From Sphingobacteriales bacterium (GTDB lineage Bacteria > Bacteroidota > Bacteroidia > Sphingobacteriales > Sphingobacteriaceae), in the NCBI GenBank assembly GCA_020058405.1, contig JAGVEE010000312.1, forward strand, positions 1 through 5,780: a stretch of 5,780 nt of DNA, written 5' to 3'. The notes under the pieces are model-generated. The model saw nothing but the letters and a program-made list of their open reading frames with translations, made no database searches and was not told the origin of the DNA. Within the stretch, counting starts at the first letter, position 1, and every line of letters begins with the position of its first letter. This document shows, one piece after another, positions 1 to 5,404 of this stretch. The translations under genes and the position numbers were made by a program.

Positions 1-285
1 AGTCGCACCATTTTATTTTAAAATTTACAGTATTGATGGAGAAGGCTTACTAGGTTGTTATGTTGCTTTTTGTAATCTGTGCCTTATGAGCATACTATCA
101 AATTAGCACACGAGCACACGAACTTTAAGCCGTAACCTAATTAGCGTATGTTACCATAATCCTTTAAATTTTTGAAAGCCAAAGGTGAGGTCCATTGAGT
201 TGGAAGCAAGAAGAATAATCCGTTGCAAACAATAGCTGAATCCTGGTTAGGCGACTAGCTTTTGGATTTCAAAAATTAAAGGATT
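1..285 (+). repeat. Array unit 0, left-truncated by the window edge
   Basis: This is the 3' part of the same complex repeat seen three more times downstream. Visible in order are the box AGTCGCAC (1-8), the S1' arm (9-35), a conserved stretch ending in CTAGGTTG (to 57), the low-complexity V3 (58-126), the box AAGCCGTAAC (127-136), inverted-repeat arm B (158-183), a 77-nt core (184-260) and arm B' (261-285). B and B' pair over 25 bp with one bulged A and one mismatch. The core differs from that of unit 1 at about nine of 77 positions. No reading frame of note crosses it. Its S1, V1 and V2 would lie left of the window. The strand given is only that of the description; the transcribed strand is unknown. 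Confidence 0.9.
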
Positions 286-316
286 AAAAAAAGAAAAAAG
301 AAAAAAGAAAAAAAAT
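286..316 (+). repeat. A-rich (A6-7G) tandem tract before the T9SS gene
   Basis: Runs of seven, six, six and eight A are separated by single G residues, giving a 7-nt period right after arm B' of unit 0 and 17 nt before the ATG at 334. Unit 1 has only one AAAAAAAG at the matching place, so the tract looks like a local expansion of array sequence. An A-rich leader suits Bacteroidota translation starts, which usually lack a Shine-Dalgarno sequence. Such a tract can slip in length and might change expression, but that is inference. Confidence 0.75.
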
Positions 317-333
317 AAAATTTATAAATCATT

Positions 334-1491
334 ATGAGATCATTAGCCACTATATTACTTTTACTCTCAGTAGTAAGTGTAAAAGCTCAATTATTAACGT
401 TTAGTTTCGAAGGTCGTTTTGTAAGCGGCGTTGGAGTTCCAAATTTCATCTCTTCCAATTTTAACGATCCAGGAATCACGAGTTCAAGCATTGGTAGAAC
501 AGGATTAGGAGTTTCACCATTTGGTGGTGAAGCCATGAACTGTAACGGTATTTCTGTAGGTACTACCAGTCCGGTGCTTACTAGTTATATCGAGTTTAGA
601 GTAACGCCACAAGCGGGCAAGCAGGTTACGATTACCGGTTTAGAAATCGCACAATTACGTTCTAACTCAACGGGTGCAACGCGCATAGCAGTAAGATCGA
701 ATTTAGATGGCTTTACTTCAAACTTAGGTGCTGAAATAAGCTTCGCCAATACAAATGGCAACACCTTTATGGTGGCAAATCTTAACATTAGTTTATCGAA
801 CATAAGTTCACAAATCATTTTTAGAATATACCCTTATGGTGGTATTCAAACATTTGGTACTTGGGGTGTAGGTGGAAGAGCGGGAAACGATTTAATAGTA
901 TTCGGAACTTCTTCAGACATTGTTCTACCCATAAACTTAGTAAAATTTACTGCAGAAAAATTTGCAGAAAAAGCAAAAATCTCTTGGACTACCGCTAGCG
1001 AATTTAACAACGATAAATTTCTATTAGAGAAATCTATCGACGGTTCAACTTTCGAATACGTAGCAGAACTTTCTGGTGCAGGCACTAGCAAAGAATTAAA
1101 CACCTACGAGGTAATTGACAACGCACCTTACAAAGGCACTTCATATTATCGCTTAACACAAACAGATTTTGATGGGACAACGCGTAGCTTTGAACCAGTA
1201 GTATTGAGCAGAGAGCAAGGAGGGTTGAGCATCGAGCAGGTAGCGGGGAGTTTGGAGCAGGGAGCAGGGAGTGGAGAGCAAATCACTTTTAGTGTTTATT
1301 CGAGCACTAATTCGCAAGCGTCTTTTTATATTTATGATATGACAGGGCAAACTGTTCAAACTATAAAATTAAATTTAACAGAAGGATATCAAACGCTTAG
1401 TTTAAACACAAATAATGTAAATTCTGGAATGTATATTATTCAGCTGAGTGCTGGCAAAGAAGTTGTAAGGAAGAGAATATTGATTAAGTAG
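334..1491 (+). CDS. Secreted protein with T9SS type A C-terminal sorting domain
   Basis: The 385-residue product starts with a Sec-type signal peptide: R2, a hydrophobic run at about residues 5-14, and a likely cleavage after VKA at about residue 18. Residues 20-195 form a Ser/Gly/Thr-rich, probably beta-rich extracellular region that I do not assign to a family; it holds SSIGRTGLG and FGGEAMNCNG. Residues 199-290 match the common Bacteroidota pre-sorting module (NLVKFTAEK, ISWTTASEFNN, YYRLTQTDFDGT). Residues 318-385 are the T9SS type A sorting domain (FYIYDMTGQTV, NVNSGMYIIQL, final KRILIK), which in this family directs export across the outer membrane and surface attachment or release. Between these two, residues about 292-316 are a low-complexity Glu/Gln/Gly/Ser linker encoded by a repeat-like DNA insert. 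There is no clear Shine-Dalgarno; the ATG follows an A/T-rich leader and gives an intact signal peptide. The gene stands alone between array units. The ligand or enzymatic role is unknown. Confidence 0.92.
   Translation: MRSLATILLLLSVVSVKAQLLTFSFEGRFVSGVGVPNFISSNFNDPGITSSSIGRTGLGVSPFGGEAMNCNGISVGTTSPVLTSYIEFRVTPQAGKQVTITGLEIAQLRSNSTGATRIAVRSNLDGFTSNLGAEISFANTNGNTFMVANLNISLSNISSQIIFRIYPYGGIQTFGTWGVGGRAGNDLIVFGTSSDIVLPINLVKFTAEKFAEKAKISWTTASEFNNDKFLLEKSIDGSTFEYVAELSGAGTSKELNTYEVIDNAPYKGTSYYRLTQTDFDGTTRSFEPVVLSREQGGLSIEQVAGSLEQGAGSGEQITFSVYSSTNSQASFYIYDMTGQTVQTIKLNLTEGYQTLSLNTNNVNSGMYIIQLSAGKEVVRKRILIK
1206..1280 (+). repeat. Purine-rich GAGCAGGGAG-type repeat inside the T9SS gene
   Basis: This is a degenerate tandem of the words GAGCAG, GGGAGC and GGAG (for example GGAGCAGGGAGCAGGGAG at 1254-1271), in sharp contrast to the AT-rich gene around it. 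It is in frame and encodes the linker SREQGG...SLEQGAGSGEQ between the pre-sorting module and the sorting domain. It resembles noncoding low-complexity spacer repeats more than selected protein sequence. It probably entered or expanded where a flexible linker tolerates it. Confidence 0.7.
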
Positions 1492-1496
1492 TATTT

Positions 1497-1517
1497 TTTT
1501 TCAAGACTATAAATTTA
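1497..1517 (+). repeat. Partial extra copy of the array S1 arm after the T9SS stop
   Basis: The segment TTTTTCAAGACTATAAATTT matches the start of the S1 arm, most closely that of unit 3 (TTTTTCAATACTATAAATTT; one difference). It lies between the stop codon (1489-1491) and the full S1 of unit 1 (1525). It looks like the stub of another unit, or a duplicated junction where the gene meets the array. Confidence 0.6.
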
Positions 1518-1524
1518 TTTTTTT

Positions 1525-1894
1525 CAATACTATTAATTTTAAAATAAAAAAGCTAGTCAGTTCATCTATTCTAATTAATAAGTGCTACGGTTTATTCTTG
1601 CTGCATTTCAAGAAATGAGTCGCACGTTTTTCTTTTAAAATTTACAGTATTGATGGAAGATGCTTACTAGGTTGTTAAATTGCACTTTGTAACTTATGAG
1701 CATACGAGCATATGAACACGCGAGCAAACGAAATTAAGCCGTAACCCAATTAGCCAATGTTTCCATAATCCTTTAAATTTTTGAAAGCCAAAGGCGAGGT
1801 TCATTGAGTTGAAAGCAAGCAGAATAATCCGTTGCAAACATTAGCTGAATCTAGGTTAAGCGACTAACTTTTGGATTTCAAAAATTAAAGGATT
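1525..1894 (+). repeat. Array unit 1, complete (370 nt)
   Basis: In order: S1 arm (1525-1551); box GCTAGTCA (1552-1559); V1, 21 nt (1560-1580); box AGTGCTACGG (1581-1590); V2, 27 nt (1591-1617); box AGTCGCAC (1618-1625); S1' arm (1626-1652); conserved stretch to GTTG at 1674; V3 (1675-1735); AAGCCGTAAC (1736-1745); B arm (1767-1792); 77-nt core (1793-1869); B' arm (1870-1894). S1 and S1' are complementary at 23 of 27 positions. B and B' pair over 25 bp with one bulge and one mismatch. Segment A (1738-1759) is also largely complementary to A' inside the core (1839-1861). V2 ends in the near-palindrome CATTTCAAGAAATG. There is no ORF. B' is followed by A-rich rather than T-rich sequence, so it is not a standard terminator on this strand. 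Confidence 0.9.
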
Positions 1895-1914
1895 AAAAAA
1901 AGAGATTATTTTTT

Positions 1915-2307
1915 CAATACTATTAATTTAAAAATAAAAAAGCTAGTCACCGTATAGTTTCTGTATAATGAGTGCTACGGATTATATAGACTGCTTTTTA
2001 ATTAAATAGTCGCACGTTTTTCTTTTAAAATTTACAGTATTGATGGAAGATGCTTACTAGGTTGAGGAGTTCGTAAGTTCGTATGCTTGCAGTAAGTACT
2101 GGAATTACACTAGCACACTAGCATATTAACACACTAGCACACTAAATTAAGCCGTAACCCAATTAGCCAATGTTACCTTAATCCTTTAAATTTTTGAAAG
2201 CCAAAGGTGAGGTTCATTGAGTTGGAAGCAAGCAGAATAATCCGTTGCAAACAATAACTAAATTCAGTTTAATTAACTAACTTTTGGATTTCAAAAATTA
2301 AAGGATT
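1915..2307 (+). repeat. Array unit 2, complete (393 nt)
   Basis: The layout is that of unit 1. S1 is 1915-1941, box GCTAGTCA 1942-1949, V1 1950-1970 (21 nt), AGTGCTACGG 1971-1980, V2 1981-2007 (27 nt), AGTCGCAC 2008-2015, S1' 2016-2042. V3 is longer here (2065-2148) and built of CACACTAGCA-like words. AAGCCGTAAC is 2149-2158, arm B 2180-2205, the 77-nt core 2206-2282, arm B' 2283-2307. V1 and V2 can pair across the central box: TCTGTATAAT with ATTATATAGA, ten pairs including one G-U. The A' part of the core has drifted (AATTCAGTTTAATTAACTAA), which weakens the A/A' pairing seen in units 0 and 1, while B/B' is unchanged. Confidence 0.9.
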
Positions 2308-2325
2308 AGAAAAAATATTATTTTT

Positions 2326-2553
2326 CAATACTATAAATTTTAAAATAAAAAAGCTAGTCAAAGTAACTTTTCTATGTATTGAGTGCTACGGAATTTAGTT
2401 AATACTTATTATATTATTATTCGCACATTTTTCTTTTAAAATTTACAGTATTGATGGAAGAAGTGTACTAGGTTGTTAAATTGCTTTTTGCACTTTGTAA
2501 CTTATGAGCATACGAGCATATGAACACACGAGCAAACGAAATTAAGCCGTAAC
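2326..2553 (+). repeat. Array unit 3, truncated after the AAGCCGTAAC box
   Basis: S1 is 2326-2352, GCTAGTCA 2353-2360, V1 2361-2381 (21 nt), AGTGCTACGG 2382-2391, V2 2392-2418 (27 nt), a variant box ATTCGCAC 2419-2426, S1' 2427-2453, V3 2476-2543, AAGCCGTAAC 2544-2553. Similarity then stops abruptly: the B/core/B' module is missing. The S1/S1' hairpin is intact with 24 of 27 positions complementary. V3 is nearly identical to that of unit 1 apart from a 7-nt duplication (TTTTTGC), although V1 and V2 do not match. This is the right-hand end of the array. Confidence 0.88.
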
Positions 2554-2623
2554 AAAATTAGAGTAATAAAAAATATCTATAACAAATTTCATGATCTGCG
2601 TTACTCATCTTTGACTTCTTGGG

Positions 2624-2658
2624 ATTTCTAATGACTAACGACTAATTTCTAAAGACTA
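2624..2658. repeat. Direct repeat at the array/ABC gene junction
   Basis: ATTTCTAATGACTA (2624-2637) and ATTTCTAAAGACTA (2645-2658) differ at one base and flank ACGACTA. The second copy contains the stop codon of the minus-strand ABC gene (2656-2658). The rest of the spacer (2554-2623) holds nothing I recognise, and I see no clear intrinsic terminator for the ABC gene there. Confidence 0.6.
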
Positions 2659-4404
2659 GAAAGTGTATTGCAACTCATATAACCTTTTATAAGCACCATC
2701 AAGTTTTAATAGCTCCTGGTGACTCCCTTTTTCAATAATCTCCCCTTTGTCGAGCACCATTATTTGGTCTGCGTTTTGGATGGTGGATAATCGGTGAGCG
2801 ATTACAATAGAAGTACGGCCTTTCATTAATTTTTGAATAGCATTTTGGATGAGCACTTCTGTTTCTGTATCAACAGATGATGTTGCTTCATCGAGTACCA
2901 AAATGCGCGGGTTATATACTAAAGCTCTGATGAAGGAAATGAGTTGCGCTTGGCCAACAGATAAAGTTGCACCGCGCTCCATCACATTATACTCATAGCC
3001 TCCAGGTAAATTCATAATGAAGTTATGTGCACCAACTTGTTTGGCAGCGTTTATAATTTCTTCGCGAGTAATATTTTTATTTTTCATGCGGATGTTTTCT
3101 TCAATAGTATCCGAAAATAAAAATACATCTTGCAATACGGTTGCAATTTGCGAACGTAAAAAAGAAAGCTTATAGTCGTGTACATCTACACCATCAACTT
3201 TAATAACACCTTCATTAATTTCATAAAATCTATTTAATAAATTAATGATACTACTTTTACCTGCGCCTGTAGCGCCCACTATTGCTAGGGTTTTGCCCGC
3301 CTCAACATCAAATGAAATATTATTAAGTACATACTTGTCATCATTATAAGCAAATCGTACATTCTCAAATTGAATATCGCCTTTTAGCTGAATATCTTTT
3401 ATGGTTCCGTTGTTTGGTGTTTGTTCATCGGTATCGAGCACATTAAAAATACGTTCGGAACTTACCATGCCCATTTGCAAAGTGTTAAACTTATCGGCCA
3501 ATTCGCGTATAGGGCGGAAGAGCATGTTTAGGTACATCATAAAGGAAACAATTACTCCTAAACTCAAACTACCATCGAGCACCTCTTTAAAACCGTACCA
3601 TACCAATAAGCCTACGCTGGTAGCCGACATTAACTCTACCACTGGGAAGAAAATAGAGTAATACCAAACCGATTTTATATGTGCTTTACGGTGTCGGCGA
3701 TTAATAAGTTTAAACTTTTCCATTTCGGCATCTTCGCGCACAAATAATTGAGTGATGCGCATGCCGCTAATATGTTCTTGTAAAAAAGTGTTGAGTTTCG
3801 CCACTTCTACACGCACATCTTGAAATGCTTTTTTTGTTCGCTCTTTAAAAATATAAGTAGCGATGAGTAAGAATGGAATGGTAGCTAAACTAATAAGAGT
3901 TAAGCGCCAATCAACATATAGCATTACGCCTACAATTACTACAATTTGGAGTATGTCGCCAATAATAATGATGAGTCCTTCGGAGAACACATCTGCAATG
4001 GTTTCTAAATCGGAAACGGCACGTGTAACCAAGGTGCCAATAGGAGTATGGTCGAAATATTTTAAACGAAGGCTAAGTAAATGCGAAAATACCAATTTGC
4101 GTAAATCGAGTATGGCAGATTGGCCCAACCAATTGGTAAGCACGGTATGGTAATATTGAACGATGGTTTGTATGCCCAACATTACAAACATAAATACCAC
4201 CATGTATAATAAGCCTTGTTGGTCTTGTTCCAGAATGTAATGATCGATGGTATATTGCACCATGTAGGGGCGAACGGGAGCAATAATAGCCAGCAGAATG
4301 GTAAGGAATACGCTGGTAAAAAACACCTTTTTGTAAGGTGCGAGGTATTTGTATATTCTTCTAAGTATTTTACTGTCGATGGCTTTTCCGCTCACACTGC
4401 TCAT
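2656..4404 (-). CDS. ABC exporter half-transporter (membrane domain fused to ATPase)
   Basis: The 582-residue product has the size and order of type IV (MsbA/Sav1866-like) exporters, which work as dimers in the inner membrane and use ATP to expel lipids, drugs or peptides. Residues about 20-310 are the six-helix membrane domain, with hydrophobic segments near 28-46, 65-85, 140-163, 166-186, 250-270 and 280-297. The ATPase follows: Walker A GATGAGKS (377-384), Q-loop Q425, signature LSVGQ (481-485), Walker B ILVLDE (501-506) with catalytic E506, D-loop SSVD (509-512) and H-loop H537. The signature has V for the usual second G, followed by AQ rather than RQ; I believe V is tolerated in related transporters. 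The ATG lies 4 nt past the truA stop, suggesting co-transcription or coupled translation. With no second half-transporter adjacent, a homodimer is likely. The substrate cannot be told from the sequence. Confidence 0.95.
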   Translation of the reverse strand: MSSVSGKAIDSKILRRIYKYLAPYKKVFFTSVFLTILLAIIAPVRPYMVQYTIDHYILEQDQQGLLYMVVFMFVMLGIQTIVQYYHTVLTNWLGQSAILDLRKLVFSHLLSLRLKYFDHTPIGTLVTRAVSDLETIADVFSEGLIIIIGDILQIVVIVGVMLYVDWRLTLISLATIPFLLIATYIFKERTKKAFQDVRVEVAKLNTFLQEHISGMRITQLFVREDAEMEKFKLINRRHRKAHIKSVWYYSIFFPVVELMSATSVGLLVWYGFKEVLDGSLSLGVIVSFMMYLNMLFRPIRELADKFNTLQMGMVSSERIFNVLDTDEQTPNNGTIKDIQLKGDIQFENVRFAYNDDKYVLNNISFDVEAGKTLAIVGATGAGKSSIINLLNRFYEINEGVIKVDGVDVHDYKLSFLRSQIATVLQDVFLFSDTIEENIRMKNKNITREEIINAAKQVGAHNFIMNLPGGYEYNVMERGATLSVGQAQLISFIRALVYNPRILVLDEATSSVDTETEVLIQNAIQKLMKGRTSIVIAHRLSTIQNADQIMVLDKGEIIEKGSHQELLKLDGAYKRLYELQYTF

Positions 4405-4408
4405 AACA

Positions 4409-5155
4409 CTACTCGTTTATATATGGATATTTAATGTTCGTTAAATATAAACCATTTGCGGGAACAGATGTTCCGGCGAGCGAACGATTTTTATTCAAAA
4501 TAATTTGTCGGAGCTCCTGTTCATTTATTTTACCGATACCATAATCGATGAGAGTACCTACAATGGCGCGCACCATGTTGCGTAAAAAGCGATTAGCGGT
4601 AATATGAAACACCAAAGAACCGTCGGTTTGCAATTCCCATTTAGCTTCTGTGAGCTTGCAAATAGTAGTAAATACATCGGTATTGGCTTTGCTGAAGCAG
4701 GCAAAATCATCGTATTCCATAATTATTTTTGCGCCTTCGTTCATTAAAAGGTAATCGGGTTTACGCTGAAAATTAAAATAATAGCTCAACTCTTCTTTAA
4801 AAGGATCTTTATTGAAATGCATGAGGTATTGATAGGAGCGAGCGCTGGCATCAAAGCGAGCATGTGCTTCTGGGGCAACTTCAATAAATCGTTTAGCGGA
4901 AATATCTTTAGGTAAAATTCCATTCAAATTAATAATGAGTTGTTGGCTTAATACTTTTTGAGTATCGAAATGCGCGTAAAAATCGCGGGCATGTACTCCG
5001 GCATCTGTTCTGCCACAGCCCAAGGAAAATACAGGCTCCCCACAAAGCGTACTCAGTGCTTTATCCAATACTTCTTGCACACTAATGGCATTCGGTTGTA
5101 TTTGCCAACCGTGGTAGTTAGTGCCTCTGTATGCTAGTTGCAGAAAATAACGCAT
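4409..5155 (-). CDS. truA: tRNA pseudouridine(38-40) synthase TruA
   Basis: TruA converts uridines 38, 39 and 40 in the tRNA anticodon stem-loop to pseudouridine in the cytoplasm. The 248 residues match the usual bacterial length. Visible motifs are the N-terminal YRGTNYHGWQIQ (9-20), the catalytic GRTDAGVHA (48-56) with nucleophile D51, the region ARFDASARSYQYLMH in mid-protein, and the C-terminal ITANRFLRNMVRAIVGTL. The ATG at 5153-5155 gives the expected start MRYFLQLAYRG; no Shine-Dalgarno is apparent. It is the first gene of a likely two-gene unit with the ABC exporter and is separated from sucD by a terminator and a repeat-filled spacer. Confidence 0.97.
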   Translation of the reverse strand: MRYFLQLAYRGTNYHGWQIQPNAISVQEVLDKALSTLCGEPVFSLGCGRTDAGVHARDFYAHFDTQKVLSQQLIINLNGILPKDISAKRFIEVAPEAHARFDASARSYQYLMHFNKDPFKEELSYYFNFQRKPDYLLMNEGAKIIMEYDDFACFSKANTDVFTTICKLTEAKWELQTDGSLVFHITANRFLRNMVRAIVGTLIDYGIGKINEQELRQIILNKNRSLAGTSVPANGLYLTNIKYPYINE

Positions 5156-5159
5156 GTGA

Positions 5160-5187
5160 ATTACGAATTACAAATTACGAATTACAA
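5160..5187. repeat. Two tandem copies of a 14-mer upstream of truA
   Basis: ATTACGAATTACAA occurs twice in perfect tandem (5160-5173 and 5174-5187), starting five bases upstream of the truA ATG. A related inverted stretch, GTAATTCGTAATTAC, is at 5300-5314. It is noncoding. Confidence 0.8.
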
Positions 5188-5211
5188 ATTATGGGTGTCG
5201 GTTAATTAGTG

Positions 5212-5275
5212 GTTAATTGGTTATTTAGTTATTATGTTAATAGGTTATTGAGTTATTTGGTTAATAAGTTAACAA
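5212..5275. repeat. Eight degenerate 8-mers, GTTAWTNN
   Basis: GTTAATTG, GTTATTTA, GTTATTAT, GTTAATAG, GTTATTGA, GTTATTTG, GTTAATAA and GTTAACAA follow each other with an unbroken 8-nt period. One more GTTAATTA at 5201 is out of phase. This low-complexity tandem fills most of the truA upstream region. Confidence 0.8.
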
Positions 5276-5280
5276 AAGTA
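5273..5280 (-). promoter_or_regulatory. Possible truA -7 promoter element
   Basis: On the minus strand this reads TACTTTTG, a match to the Bacteroidota primary-sigma -7 consensus TAnnTTTG, about 118 nt before the truA start and downstream of the sucD terminator. I see no convincing -33 TTTG partner at the usual distance, so the call is tentative. Confidence 0.25.
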
Positions 5281-5335
5281 ATGCACTGTGTTCGAAGCGT
5301 GTAATTCGTAATTACTCTCCGCGTCTCTCCCAATT

Positions 5336-5366
5336 AAAAAAGGTCCCTTGTAGCACAAAGGACCCT
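5336..5366 (-). terminator. Intrinsic terminator of sucD
   Basis: Read on the minus strand, a 10-bp stem GGTCCTTTGT / ACAAGGGACC (one G-U pair) closes a 3-nt loop GCT and runs straight into six T. It begins about 30 nt after the sucD stop and should end that transcript before truA. Confidence 0.92.
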
Positions 5367-5370
5367 TCAT

Positions 5371-5404
5371 TAGCACATTTGCTAATTAGCACATTAGCTA
5401 ATTA
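5371..5404. repeat. TAGCACATT repeats overlapping the 3' end of sucD
   Basis: TAGCACATT occurs at 5371-5379 and 5387-5395 with a 16-nt period, interleaved with GCTAAT words. The second copy supplies part of the sucD stop codon (5394-5396). The same vocabulary (TAGCACA, AGCACACGA, CTAGCACAC) fills the V3 segments of the array about 3 kb away. Confidence 0.65.

Noticed and set aside
129..252. Integron attC sites
   Set aside because: GTTAGGC in unit 0 and GTTAAGC in unit 1 fit the R' pattern GTTRRRY, and A/A' are complementary. However, no matching RYYYAAC box is properly placed, unit 2 lacks the motif, the conserved unit is far longer than an attC site, and no integrase is visible.
481..485. 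Variant ABC signature LSVGQ (protein residues 481-485) as a sign of a dead transporter
   Set aside because: All other ATPase motifs, including the catalytic Glu and the H-loop His, are intact, and I believe valine at this place is tolerated in related exporters.
585..1359. Minus-strand open frames inside the T9SS gene
   Set aside because: They are shadows of a well-supported plus-strand gene and have no recognisable motifs.
1767..1894. B/B' as an intrinsic terminator
   Set aside because: The arms are 77 nt apart and B' is followed by A residues. On the other strand no T-tract follows the stem either.
1525..2553. CRISPR array
   Set aside because: CRISPR repeats are short (about 23-50 nt) with one spacer per repeat and a period near 60-75 nt. 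Here the period is about 390-410 nt, with two short variable parts inside a long conserved unit and no cas gene in view.
3401..4434. Plus-strand open frames opposite the ABC transporter and truA
   Set aside because: They lie antisense to clear conserved genes and their translations show no family features.
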